Shown here in pieces: positions 54,700 to 63,548 of a DNA stretch of 64,000 bases (position 1 is the stretch's first letter; every line of letters begins with the position of its first letter). Position numbers and translations under genes: made by a program. Origin of the DNA: Streptomyces sp. YIM 121038 (GTDB lineage Bacteria > Actinomycetota > Actinomycetes > Streptomycetales > Streptomycetaceae). The DNA is taken from the NCBI RefSeq assembly GCF_006088715.1, contig NZ_CP030771.1, positions 7,810,001 through 7,874,000 of the forward strand, in the 5' to 3' direction. The notes beneath the pieces were generated by a model, which did not search any database, was not told the origin of the DNA, and saw only the letters and a list, made by a program, of their open reading frames with translations.

Positions 54700-55656
54700 A
54701 TGACCGCCACCACCCGAACGACCGGGCAGCCCCGGGGAATCACGGCTCAAGGGCTGCGCAAGGCGTACGGCGGCAAGGTCGTGCTCGACGGGATCGACCT
54801 GGACGTCATGCCCGGCACGGTCTTCGCGCTGCTCGGTCCGAACGGCGCGGGCAAGACGACCACCGTGCGCATCCTCTCCACCCTGATCGGCGCCGACGGG
54901 GGCCGGGCCACGGTCGCCGGGCACTCCCTGCGGCGGGCCCCGCACGCGGTGCGCGCCGAGATCGGCGTGACGGACCAGTACGCGGCGGTGGACCGGCTCC
55001 TGACGGCCGAGGAGAACCTGCTCCTCATGGCGGACCTGCTGCACCTCGGCCGGGCCGAGGGCAGACGCCGTACCGCCGAACTCCTGGAGCGCTTCGGCCT
55101 GTCGGAGGTCGGGCGGAAGCGCGCGGCGTCGCTCTGCGGCCGGACGCGCCGCAAGCTGCACCTGGCGATGACGCTGGTCGGCCGCCCGAGCGTGGTCTTC
55201 CTCGACGAGCCGACGACCGGCCTCGACCCGCGGGGCCGCCGCGTGCTGTGGGACCTCATCCGCGATCTGGCCGCGGGCGGCACCACCGTCTTCCTGACCA
55301 CGCAGTACCTGGAGGAGGCCGACCAGCTGGCCGACCGCATCGCGGTGCTGGACGGCGGGAAGATCGTCGCCGAGGGCACCGCCGAAGAGCTCAAGCGCCG
55401 CATCCCCGGCGGCCACATCCGCCTGCGCTTCGCCGACGTCCGGCAGCTGGACGCCGCCACCGACCGGCTCGGGCTGGGCACGGTCACGCGGGACGACGAG
55501 CAGCTCACCCTCCAGGTGTCGAGCGACGGCAGGATTCCCGTGCTGCGCGCGGTCCTGGACGTCCTGGAGGGTTCCGGCATCCAGGCGGAGGCGCTCACCG
55601 TGCACACCCCCGACCTGGACGACGTCTTCCTGTCCCTGACCGGCCACGGTCGCTAG
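54700..55656 (+). CDS. DrrA-like ABC transporter ATP-binding protein with degenerate signature
   Basis: A 318-residue daunorubicin-resistance-type ATPase. Walker A (GPNGAGKTTT), Walker B (VVFLDEPTTGLDPRGR), an H-loop position reading TTQYLEEADQLAD and the C-terminal DrrA domain (ending DLDDVFLSLTG) are present. The ABC signature, normally YSGGMRRRL in this family, reads LCGRTRRKL, which should cripple ATP-driven dimer function. No permease gene follows: the next gene is convergent 17 bases away. ATG 54700 is preceded by AGGGGCACC. Probably a decaying remnant, or a protein with a non-transport role. Confidence 0.82.
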   Translation: MTATTRTTGQPRGITAQGLRKAYGGKVVLDGIDLDVMPGTVFALLGPNGAGKTTTVRILSTLIGADGGRATVAGHSLRRAPHAVRAEIGVTDQYAAVDRLLTAEENLLLMADLLHLGRAEGRRRTAELLERFGLSEVGRKRAASLCGRTRRKLHLAMTLVGRPSVVFLDEPTTGLDPRGRRVLWDLIRDLAAGGTTVFLTTQYLEEADQLADRIAVLDGGKIVAEGTAEELKRRIPGGHIRLRFADVRQLDAATDRLGLGTVTRDDEQLTLQVSSDGRIPVLRAVLDVLEGSGIQAEALTVHTPDLDDVFLSLTGHGR

Positions 55657-55673
55657 CGCGCCACGGCGTACGG

Positions 55674-57170
55674 TCAGCGGCGCACCGGACGTCCCGGCAG
55701 CGCGTCCGGCAGGAGTTCGCCGTGCCGGACGACGGGGGTGCCGCCGACCAGGACGTGGGCGTGGCCCGTCGACGGCCGGGTGCTGTCGGCGTACGTCGCC
55801 CGGTCGCTGACCGTGTCGGGGTCGAAGACCACGAGGTCGGCGTCGCACCCGGCCCGGACCCGGCCCTTCCTGCGCAGCGCGGGCACCCCCGCCTCCAGGA
55901 CGCGCGCGGGCAGCAGGCTCGCCCGGGCGACGGCGTCCGGCAGGCTCAGGGAGCCGAGTTCGCGCACGTACCGGCGCAGCGTCTTGGAGAAGGTGCCCGC
56001 AGTGCGCGGATGCGTGACCGCGGAGCCGGGCGGCAGCGGCCACGCCAGCGGGTCGGCCGCCGGATCCGTCCAGGTCAGCGGCATCGCGTCGGAGCCGACC
56101 ACCGTGTGCGGATCCAGCAGGGCCCGGTCGAGGAACGCCCGGTCGTGGGCGTCCGACTCGTCCAGGAAGTGGAGGAAGGCCAGCGCCCCGGGGTCGGCGT
56201 CCCGCAGCTCCCGGAGCCGGTCGAGGTCGCGCACGCGCTCGCCGGTGGCGGCGTGCACGATGTCCGACACCTCGCGCCCGGAGGCGGCGACCGCGCCCGG
56301 GTCGAGGAACGCGGCGCCGATGGCCGTCATGCCCGCACCGTACGGATAGGCCTCCGTGGACACGCGCGCGCCCGCGGCCCTGGCGCGCTCCAGGACGGCG
56401 AGGACGCGGTCCGCGTGCCGGTGCGAGGTGGACGGCACATGGCAGTAGTGGGCGTGCACGCCCGTCTCGCCCGCCGCGCGGGCGATCTCCTCGGCGCCGT
56501 CGACGGGCGTCAGCGGGTCCTGCTCCACGAGGCTCCGCGCGTGCGTGTACGTGGGCACCCCGGCGGCCGCGGCGAGCCGGGACACGGCCAGGTACTCCTC
56601 GGGCCGCACGCGCGGTGCATACCCCACGATGAGGCCGATGCCAAGGGCTCCGTCGGCCAGATCCCGCTCCAACAGGCCGAGCAGCGCGTCCTCCTGGGCC
56701 CGGGTCGCCTCGCGCTGCCAGGCCGCCGCGCCCAGGTGCGCGAGGGCCGCGAGGGCGCCGCCGCCGTGCGGGAGGCCGCCCACGGCCGCCATGCGGGCCT
56801 GCGCCCAGGACGCGGAGAAGCCGTAGTTGAGAGGCCGCCCCTCGGTGGCGGCCAGGCGGTAGGCTTCGCCGACGGGCGAGAGCCCGAGTTCGAGCTCCAG
56901 GGCGGTGGTCACCCCGTCGAGCGCCTGGAGGCGGTGGCCCGCGACGGTGTGCGAGTGGCTGTGCAGATCGATGAAGCCGGGCGCCACGACGAGGCCCGCC
57001 ACGTCGAGGACCTGATGCCCCGTCAGCGGTGCGGTGGAGACGGCGGAGATCGACCGTCCCGTCACCCCGACGTCGGCCACGGCGTCGAAGCCGCTCTCCG
57101 GGTCCAGGACGCGGCCGCGGCGCAGCACCAGATCGTGCACGGGAACGGGCGGTGGGGTGGCTGAAGTCAT
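55674..57170 (-). CDS. D-aminoacylase/amidohydrolase family protein
   Basis: A 498-residue amidohydrolase with the N-terminal beta-sandwich then APGFIDLHSHSH (first metal-binding motif), a later YTHARSLVEQD and HYCHVPSTSHRHADRV (His ligands), and TVVGSDAMPLTW. The closest match by eye is the N-acyl-D-amino-acid deacylase group; the exact substrate cannot be told. ATG at 57170. Divergent from the Ppx/GppA gene with 99 bases between. Confidence 0.82.
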   Translation of the reverse strand: MTSATPPPVPVHDLVLRRGRVLDPESGFDAVADVGVTGRSISAVSTAPLTGHQVLDVAGLVVAPGFIDLHSHSHTVAGHRLQALDGVTTALELELGLSPVGEAYRLAATEGRPLNYGFSASWAQARMAAVGGLPHGGGALAALAHLGAAAWQREATRAQEDALLGLLERDLADGALGIGLIVGYAPRVRPEEYLAVSRLAAAAGVPTYTHARSLVEQDPLTPVDGAEEIARAAGETGVHAHYCHVPSTSHRHADRVLAVLERARAAGARVSTEAYPYGAGMTAIGAAFLDPGAVAASGREVSDIVHAATGERVRDLDRLRELRDADPGALAFLHFLDESDAHDRAFLDRALLDPHTVVGSDAMPLTWTDPAADPLAWPLPPGSAVTHPRTAGTFSKTLRRYVRELGSLSLPDAVARASLLPARVLEAGVPALRRKGRVRAGCDADLVVFDPDTVSDRATYADSTRPSTGHAHVLVGGTPVVRHGELLPDALPGRPVRR

Positions 57171-57269
57171 GGACCTACGCTAGGCACCGGACGACAAGGG
57201 GGAACGGCATATGCCAGGTGTGGCCGGAACCGAGAGCGTGTGGCAGTGCGCAATGGGTACTGAGCGTTC

Positions 57270-58268
57270 ATGCGAGTGAGCGTGCTGGATGTGGGGTCGC
57301 GCACGGCGCGGCTCGTGGTCGTGGACACGGGCAGCGGTGCGCCGCTGCCCGTGCACACCGCCAAGTGGAAGCTGCGCCTCGGCGAGGAGGTGGAGCCCGG
57401 CGGGCCGCTCGGAGACGAGAGCGTACGGAGACTGGCGAGGGCCGTGACGGCCGCGTCGGCGACCGCCGAACGGTGGGGCGCCGGGCGCCCCCTGGCCTTC
57501 GCGACGGCCGTCGTGCGCGACGCGCCGAACCGCCGCGAGGTGCTGCGGACCGTCGGCGCGCGCACCGGCGTGTGGCTGCGCACGCTGCCGGGCGAGCTGG
57601 AGGCCGAGCTGACGTTCCTCGGCGCCCGGCGCTGGCTGGGCTGGCGGGCCGGCCCCCTCGTGCTCATCGACATCGGCGGCGGCTCCCTCGAAGTGGCCTT
57701 CGGCCGGGGGCGCCTGCCGGACTTCGCGGTGTCGGTGCCGCTCGGCGCGCTCCGGCTCACCCACGAGTTCTTCCCCGCCGACGCACCGCCGACCGAGGAG
57801 GCCGTCAAGGCACTGCGGCGCCGGGTGCGCCATCAGCTGCGGGACGTGGCCGCCCGGGTCCGCTGGGAGGGGCCGCACACCGCCGTGGCCACGTCGCGGA
57901 CGTTCCAGCAACTGGCCCGGCTGACCGGCGAGGCCCCCGGGCGGCACGGCCCGTTCGTGAACAGGACGCTGTACCGCTCGGGCCTGCGCCAGGCGCGGGA
58001 CCGCCTCGCCCTGCTGCCCGCCGCCGAGCGGGCGCAGCTGCCCGGCATCTCGGCGCCGCGGGCCGGGCAGAGCCTGGCCGGTGCGGTGGTCGGGCACACG
58101 GCGATGAAGCTCATGGGCCTCAAGTCGGCCGCCGTGTGCCCCTGGGCGCTGCGCGAGGGCGTCCTGCTGCGCCACATCGAGGACGGCCCGCAGTGGTGGG
58201 ACGACCTCGGCGAGGACGGCGAGCAGACCCCCGCCGAGGTGGCGCCGCTGCGGGTGGCGACGTCATGA
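57270..58268 (+). CDS. Ppx/GppA-family phosphatase-like protein
   Basis: A 332-residue ASKHA-fold protein of the exopolyphosphatase/guanosine pentaphosphate phosphohydrolase family. Phosphate-1 motif DVGSRTARLVVVD (family usually DxGSNxxRL, here Arg replaces Asn), phosphate-2 VLIDIGGGSLEVAFG, and a late GISAPRAGQSLAGAVV segment. It is a short single-module form. It marks the outer boundary of the prodiginine genes, on which it converges. Confidence 0.85.
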   Translation: MRVSVLDVGSRTARLVVVDTGSGAPLPVHTAKWKLRLGEEVEPGGPLGDESVRRLARAVTAASATAERWGAGRPLAFATAVVRDAPNRREVLRTVGARTGVWLRTLPGELEAELTFLGARRWLGWRAGPLVLIDIGGGSLEVAFGRGRLPDFAVSVPLGALRLTHEFFPADAPPTEEAVKALRRRVRHQLRDVAARVRWEGPHTAVATSRTFQQLARLTGEAPGRHGPFVNRTLYRSGLRQARDRLALLPAAERAQLPGISAPRAGQSLAGAVVGHTAMKLMGLKSAAVCPWALREGVLLRHIEDGPQWWDDLGEDGEQTPAEVAPLRVATS

Positions 58269-58319
58269 CACCGGGCCCCGGGGCGCACACCGCGCCGGGG
58301 CGCCGGGCGCGCGCCCGGG

Positions 58320-59570
58320 TCAGGGCGCGCTCTCGCTGACGCCGCCCGCGCGGGCCGCCGCCTTCTCCGGCCGCGCGGCCGCCGGGGCCTGCCCGGGGGA
58401 GCTCCCGTTCGTGGCGGAGGTCCCGTTCGCGGGGGAGGTCCCGTTCGCGAAGGAGGACCCGTTGCCGCCTGCCGTCGGGGCGGGCGCCGCCGGGTCCGCG
58501 GCGGCGGCCTCCCGGGCCCGCTCCGCCGCCCGGGCCTCGGCGTCCGCGCGGGCCTCCGCCTTCAGCCGGTCCCGCAGCTGGAGGTACTTGGCGTTCATCT
58601 CGTCCGGCGCGATGAGCTTGTTGACGCCGCGCTCGCTGACCTTCGGCTCCTGGCGCGCCATGATGTCGTTGTCCTGCTGGTCCTGGACGTACTTCTCCAT
58701 CTGGAGCGAGGCCTTGAGGACCAACGGCCGCAGCGCCTTGACCGGCACCATCCGCTTGAGCAGCGGATACTCCCACAGGCGCATGATGGCCTGGGTGTTC
58801 TCCTCGTCGATGGGCGTGAGCCAGGTGGTGACCTCCAGCAGGCCCTGGCGGACGTGGGTCATACAGGGCGCCTGGTAGATGAGGTCGAAGTGCCAGATGT
58901 TGGAGGGGTTGCCCTCCTCGCACTGGTCGAAGGTGGAGCGGATGATCGTGCCGTCCACGTCCACGCGATGGTTCACGATCTTGTTGGCGGCGATGTAGCG
59001 CTCGCGTCCGTCGGTCCAGAGCTTGCGCCAACTGCCGTACATGAACGTGTAGTCGATGATGTTCGCCCAGTGGTCCCGGTGCACGAACGTCACGTGGTAG
59101 AACTCCAGCAGGCTCTCGATGTAGCGGGTGTAGTGGACCGGCCTGCTCCAGGTGATCGTCTCGTACGGCCTGGGGTGCTCGGCGAGTTCGTGCGGCAGCT
59201 CGATGTCCGGCAGCTCCTCCCGCTTCTCGCCCCACCACAGCCACACCAGGCCGTACTTCTCGCGCACCTCGTAGGTGTCGATCCGCAGGGACGCCGGGAT
59301 GCGGCCCTCCGTGCCGAGGGCCGGGATGAGCCGGCAGGCGCCGCCCGCGTCGTAGCGGAAGCCGTGGTAGGGGCAGGCGAGGGAGTTGCCGACGACGCGA
59401 CCGTCGGACAGGTTCGCCCCCTTGTGCGGGCAGCGCGCCGACTGGCACACCAGCGTGCCGCTGAGGTCGCGCCAGAGCACGAGCTCCTCGCCCAGGCGCT
59501 TCACGCCCGTCGGGGCGTCGCGCTTGACGTCCTTGGTCCGCAGGATCGGATACCACTGGTTCGGGATCAT
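58320..59570 (-). CDS. redG: RedG-like Rieske oxygenase (prodiginine oxidative cyclisation)
   Basis: Rieske non-heme iron oxygenase of 416 residues. The [2Fe-2S] motif is CPHKGANLSDG...CPYHGF (CXH-CXXH, about residues 47-71). The mononuclear-iron helix reads ESLLEFYHVTFVH. With redH-, redI- and redJ-like genes immediately upstream in the same order as the S. coelicolor red cluster, this is a RedG/McpG-type enzyme cyclising undecylprodigiosin to streptorubin B or metacycloprodigiosin. The C-terminal ~80 residues are low complexity with four NG(T/S)S repeats. ATG 59570. Which cyclic product forms is not readable. Confidence 0.85.
   Translation of the reverse strand: MIPNQWYPILRTKDVKRDAPTGVKRLGEELVLWRDLSGTLVCQSARCPHKGANLSDGRVVGNSLACPYHGFRYDAGGACRLIPALGTEGRIPASLRIDTYEVREKYGLVWLWWGEKREELPDIELPHELAEHPRPYETITWSRPVHYTRYIESLLEFYHVTFVHRDHWANIIDYTFMYGSWRKLWTDGRERYIAANKIVNHRVDVDGTIIRSTFDQCEEGNPSNIWHFDLIYQAPCMTHVRQGLLEVTTWLTPIDEENTQAIMRLWEYPLLKRMVPVKALRPLVLKASLQMEKYVQDQQDNDIMARQEPKVSERGVNKLIAPDEMNAKYLQLRDRLKAEARADAEARAAERAREAAAADPAAPAPTAGGNGSSFANGTSPANGTSATNGSSPGQAPAAARPEKAAARAGGVSESAP
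58399..58470 (-). repeat. Four 18-bp tandem repeats in the redG 3' end
   Basis: Units starting GAGGTCCCGTTCGCG-like at 58399, 58417, 58435 and 58453 encode (reverse strand) four hexapeptides of the form NGSSFA, NGTSPA and variants. An in-frame minisatellite in the disordered tail. Confidence 0.65.
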
Positions 59571-59646
59571 CTGGTCGCCTCTCGCTTTCCTCTCTGGTTG
59601 CTCGCGGGCCCGTCGTCCGCGCGGGGCCGGTGGGCGCTCGGCCCGC

Positions 59647-62397
59647 TCAGCCCTCGACGATCTCGACGACCCCGGTGTCGCCGTCGACCATGACCATGTC
59701 GCCGGTGTTGATCACTTGTGTGGCGTGCTTGGTGTTGACCACCGAGGGCACGTTGAACTCGCGGGACACGATGGAGCTGTGCGAGAGCATCGATCCGATG
59801 TCGGTGACCACGCCGCCCGCGATGGCGAACAGCGGCGTCCAGGACGCGTCGGTGTGCCGGGTCACGAGGATCTCGCCCGCCTGGAACTCGTCGGCCTGCC
59901 ACACCAGGTCCTCCACGATCCGGGCCCGGCCCACGATCCGCCCCGGCGACGAGCCGAGCCCCGTCAGGCGCGCCCCGTCCTTCACCGGGCGCGCCGCGCG
60001 CGTGCTGTCGTACTCGCCGACGAACGTCAGCGGCGGCTCCGGCAGCCGGTTGTGGTACTCGTGCACGCGCCGCCGCTCCTCGACGGCCTCCCGTGAGAAC
60101 GCCTCGCGCTGCGACAACTCACCGGCGACGTACCGGCGTACGTCCTCGAAGTCCAGATGGGCGACCTCGTCCAGGGAGTGCAGCACGCCCTCGTCGACGA
60201 GCCGCCGCCCCACCTCGTACACCACGTTCCTGACCAGCCAGATCGAGGTGATCATCGACATGCGGGTGGTCTCGCGCAGCTCGCTGCAGAGCGCGTACAT
60301 CGAGATCAGGCCCTCAAGGGTCTTGCGCCGCGGCAGCGGCAGGTCACCGAGCACCGCACGGACGTCGCCCTCCTGGCGCGCCCGGCTGCGGCCCATGATG
60401 TCGTCGGCCGTGAACCCGTCGGCGGCGTAGCGGCGGATCATCTGGAAGAGGTACGAGGGGTCGTCGATCCAGCGCTGGTGGGTCAGCTCCATCTCCTGCC
60501 GGCCCCGGGTGCCGTTGGCGCGCAGGAACGGCTCCATCTGCGTCTCCCAGAACACCCGCCCCTCGGCGTCCGCGCGCAGCCGGTCCGCGACCTCCTCCAG
60601 GGGCGCGCCCTCGATGATCTCCATGACGCGCGGCCTGGCCTTGGCGGCCTGCGCCACGCTCCAGATCTCCTGCGCCGACGCCACCGTGCGCAGGCTCGAC
60701 ATATCGGTCTTGATGCGGTTCTGGAGGTTGTCGCCCGCCGCGCCGAGCCACTTCGCGCACAGCTCGGTGAGGATGCCGTAGAACCCGAACGCGTTGATGT
60801 AGTACGGCATGTAGCCGACGTGCGCGTCGTGGAAGTAGTCCAGGTAGCGGGTGAGTTCGGCGTGCAGCTCGCGGCGGGACATCCGGGTCAGGTCCAGGCG
60901 CCGGGCGCGGTCGAACTCGTACAGGCGCGTGTCCACCATCGCGCGGGCGCGGCCCTTCATCACGACCATCTCGCGCGCCGTCTCGCGCAGCCAGTGCACG
61001 GTCGACAGCAAGTCCTCCATGCCGCCGGGGAAGGTCCCGAAGGGATTGGCGTACGTCGCGAGGTCGACCTCCTCGCTGACGAAGCGGCGGGTGAAGTGGC
61101 GCTGGTCGCGCGTCGGCACGGCCTGGCCGAGCAGATACGCGGTGTAGGAGATGTTCAGATACACATGGCCCTGGAAGTAGCCCATGTGCAGGCCGACGTC
61201 GCCGATGTCGCGCACGCCGAGGGCCCGCGCGCAGTCGCCGTGCACATGGTCCTGGTAGTAGCGGGCGAAGCTCAGGCCGAGCGGGGACATCAGGCCCACG
61301 AAGATCTCGCCGATGTCCATGCGCGACCACAGCGTGCCCTGCCGGACCTCCACCGGCTGCTCCCGCCAGTGCCGCGGCGGATACGGGCTGCGGGCGCCCC
61401 CGGCCGCCTCGGGCCGCGCGCGGGTGGTGATCGGCCGGGCCTGGAGCAGATGCAGGGTGCCCTCGCGCAGCGCCCACTCGATGTCCTGCTCGCTGCCGTA
61501 GTGCTCGCGCACCTCCAGGGCGAGCCGGGCCAGGGCGGTCAGCTGCTCGTGGGTCAGACAGGGCGCGTCCCGCTCGGCGGCGTCGACCTTCGTCATGCCG
61601 ATGCGGCCCGGAGCGAGGGGGGCGCACTTGGTGACCTTGTAGCGCACCCGTTCCTCGACGACGTCGAGGCTGCGGTCGTCCACCACGAAGAAGTCGCTGG
61701 AGACCCGCCCCGACACCAGGCCCTCGCCGAGCCCGCAACAGGCCTCCACCACCAGGCGGTGGGGCCTGCCGCCGATCGGGTCGACGGTGAACAGCACGCC
61801 GCTGACGTCCGCGTTCACCATCTCCTGCACGACCACGGCGATCGAGCCGACAGGCCCCGGACCCGAGCGGTAGGCCGCCGCGCGGTCCGACCACAGCGAG
61901 GCCCAGCAGACCTTGACGGCGTCGAGCAGCGCCGCGTCGCCCGCCACGTCGAGGACCGTGTCGTGCTGGCCCGCGAAGGACCGCGTGGCGGAGTCCTCGC
62001 GCACCGCCGAGGAGCGCACCGCGACGCGTGGGCGGCCGAGCGCGTCGTACGCGGCCACGACGGTGCGCGCGAGGGACTCCGGGATCTCGCGGGCGAGCAC
62101 CAACTCCCTGATGGAGGCGGGGGACGCGTCCCTGGCCCCGGCGGCCCGCAGCTCGGCGCCGAGCCCGCTCTCGCGCAGGAACAGGTCGAACAGGCCGGTG
62201 GTGAGGCAGAACGCGGGCGGCACCGGCAGGCCCGCCCGGGTCAGCTCGTCGAGCCGGGCGCCCTTGCCGCCGAGCTCCTGAGGAGCCGCTCCGTGCGGGC
62301 CGCCGATGACGGCGACGAGGCCGGTGGCCGCGCCCTGGAGCGGTGCCGCCGGCGCCTCGGTCGTCTCGCGCGCGTCGTGCGTGGCCTTCGTGGTCAT
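59647..62397 (-). CDS. redH: RedH-like prodiginine condensing enzyme (PEP-synthase family)
   Basis: A 916-residue phosphotransferase-fold enzyme. The N-terminal ATP-grasp-like region has GGKGARLDELTRAGLPVPPAF, VAVRSSAVREDSATRSFAGQ and EWALREGTLHLLQARPITT. The C-terminal swivelling domain carries the phospho-His in DIGSMLSHSSIVSREFNVPS. In prodiginine pathways RedH condenses 4-methoxy-2,2'-bipyrrole-5-carbaldehyde with 2-undecylpyrrole. Similar proteins inactivate rifampin, but the red-cluster neighbours decide. ATG 62397 overlaps the redI stop by 4 bases. Confidence 0.86.
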   Translation of the reverse strand: MTTKATHDARETTEAPAAPLQGAATGLVAVIGGPHGAAPQELGGKGARLDELTRAGLPVPPAFCLTTGLFDLFLRESGLGAELRAAGARDASPASIRELVLAREIPESLARTVVAAYDALGRPRVAVRSSAVREDSATRSFAGQHDTVLDVAGDAALLDAVKVCWASLWSDRAAAYRSGPGPVGSIAVVVQEMVNADVSGVLFTVDPIGGRPHRLVVEACCGLGEGLVSGRVSSDFFVVDDRSLDVVEERVRYKVTKCAPLAPGRIGMTKVDAAERDAPCLTHEQLTALARLALEVREHYGSEQDIEWALREGTLHLLQARPITTRARPEAAGGARSPYPPRHWREQPVEVRQGTLWSRMDIGEIFVGLMSPLGLSFARYYQDHVHGDCARALGVRDIGDVGLHMGYFQGHVYLNISYTAYLLGQAVPTRDQRHFTRRFVSEEVDLATYANPFGTFPGGMEDLLSTVHWLRETAREMVVMKGRARAMVDTRLYEFDRARRLDLTRMSRRELHAELTRYLDYFHDAHVGYMPYYINAFGFYGILTELCAKWLGAAGDNLQNRIKTDMSSLRTVASAQEIWSVAQAAKARPRVMEIIEGAPLEEVADRLRADAEGRVFWETQMEPFLRANGTRGRQEMELTHQRWIDDPSYLFQMIRRYAADGFTADDIMGRSRARQEGDVRAVLGDLPLPRRKTLEGLISMYALCSELRETTRMSMITSIWLVRNVVYEVGRRLVDEGVLHSLDEVAHLDFEDVRRYVAGELSQREAFSREAVEERRRVHEYHNRLPEPPLTFVGEYDSTRAARPVKDGARLTGLGSSPGRIVGRARIVEDLVWQADEFQAGEILVTRHTDASWTPLFAIAGGVVTDIGSMLSHSSIVSREFNVPSVVNTKHATQVINTGDMVMVDGDTGVVEIVEG

Positions 62398-63548
62398 GAC
62401 GTGGCCTCCTCGGCGGTCGGCGGGAGCGGGGCGGGGGACGCCGGGCGGGCGCCGACCGGGCCCGGGTGCGCGTTGACGCCGGTGAACACGCGGAACGGCT
62501 GGCCGGGCAGCACGCCCGTGGCCCGCACGTCGTCGAACCCGGCGGCGCGCAGCTGGCCGAGCAGCTCGTCCTCGCGCGGCAGCGGCCCGCCGAACGAGGC
62601 GTACTCGAACCACAGGTTGAGCACCTCGATGCCGAGCGTGCGGCTGCCCCGGCAGGACGAGGTGAGCAGCAGCGTGCCGCCCGGGGCCAGGAAGGAGCGG
62701 ACCCGGGCGAGCACCTCGGCGCGCTCCTCGGGCGGGAAGTAGTAGATGTTGTTGTGCAGGGTCACCACGTCGAACTGCGGCTGGAGGTCCAGGGTGCGCA
62801 CATCGCCCTGGCGGGTCTCGACGCGGTCGGCGAGGCCCCACTGCGCCATGTTCTTTGCGGCCCGCTCGGCGACCTCGCCCTGGAGGTCGACCGCGAGCGC
62901 GGTCAGGCGCGGGTTGAGCCCGGCCGCGTGGCGGACGTACGCGCCGCTGCCGCAGCCCACTTCGAGCAGACGCACCGGAGTCGTACGCGGCAGCGTGCGG
63001 GTGACGGCCTCCTCGACGAAGCCGCGCACCACGAGCGAGGAGCGGGCGATGACCAGGCCGTCCTGGTCGGACAGGGTGAAGCGGCTGCCGTCCGCGAGCA
63101 TGCGCGGGGCGTCGCGCAGGGCGGGCACGTGGAAGCGCAGGAGCTCCTCAAGGGCTGCCGCCACGGGGTCGTTGGCGACCTGGGCGAGGGCCTTGGCGGT
63201 GCGGCTGCGCAGCAGGTAGCAGCCCTCCTTCGTGCGCAGCTCGCCGAGGCGCACGCCGATCTCCAGCCACGCGCGCAGCCGCTGGCGGTCCGCGGGCTCC
63301 GTGCCGCAGCCGACGCGTTCGGCGATGCTCTCCAGGTCGCAGGGGCGCACCGCGAGGCACTGGAGCACGCCCGAGCCCGCGGCCGCCGCGAGGAACGACG
63401 CCCGGTACAGCGGCGTGAACAGCGTGCGGTTGAGCACGAGCAGCAGCGGCACCCGCGGGTCCGTGACGATCCGCGCCGCCGCGAGCACGTCCGTGAGGGG
63501 CTCCTGCGCCCGGTCTTTGACGGCCTTGGCCAGGCTCAGTAGGTCCAT
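62394..63548 (-). CDS. redI: RedI-like SAM-dependent O-methyltransferase
   Basis: Class I methyltransferase of 384 residues with a helical N-terminal dimerisation/winged region and the SAM motif VRLLEVGCGSGAYVRHAA, followed by the acidic ALAVDL and TLHNNIYYFPPEERAE. In prodiginine biosynthesis the RedI protein methylates the hydroxyl of the bipyrrole half. ATG 63548 gives the usual length; it overlaps the upstream thioesterase gene by 13 bases. Confidence 0.82.
   Translation of the reverse strand: MDLLSLAKAVKDRAQEPLTDVLAAARIVTDPRVPLLLVLNRTLFTPLYRASFLAAAAGSGVLQCLAVRPCDLESIAERVGCGTEPADRQRLRAWLEIGVRLGELRTKEGCYLLRSRTAKALAQVANDPVAAALEELLRFHVPALRDAPRMLADGSRFTLSDQDGLVIARSSLVVRGFVEEAVTRTLPRTTPVRLLEVGCGSGAYVRHAAGLNPRLTALAVDLQGEVAERAAKNMAQWGLADRVETRQGDVRTLDLQPQFDVVTLHNNIYYFPPEERAEVLARVRSFLAPGGTLLLTSSCRGSRTLGIEVLNLWFEYASFGGPLPREDELLGQLRAAGFDDVRATGVLPGQPFRVFTGVNAHPGPVGARPASPAPLPPTAEEATS

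Noticed and set aside
59647..62397. Rifampin phosphotransferase reading of the redH-like gene
   Set aside because: The fold is shared but the neighbouring redG, redI and redJ homologues point to prodiginine condensation.
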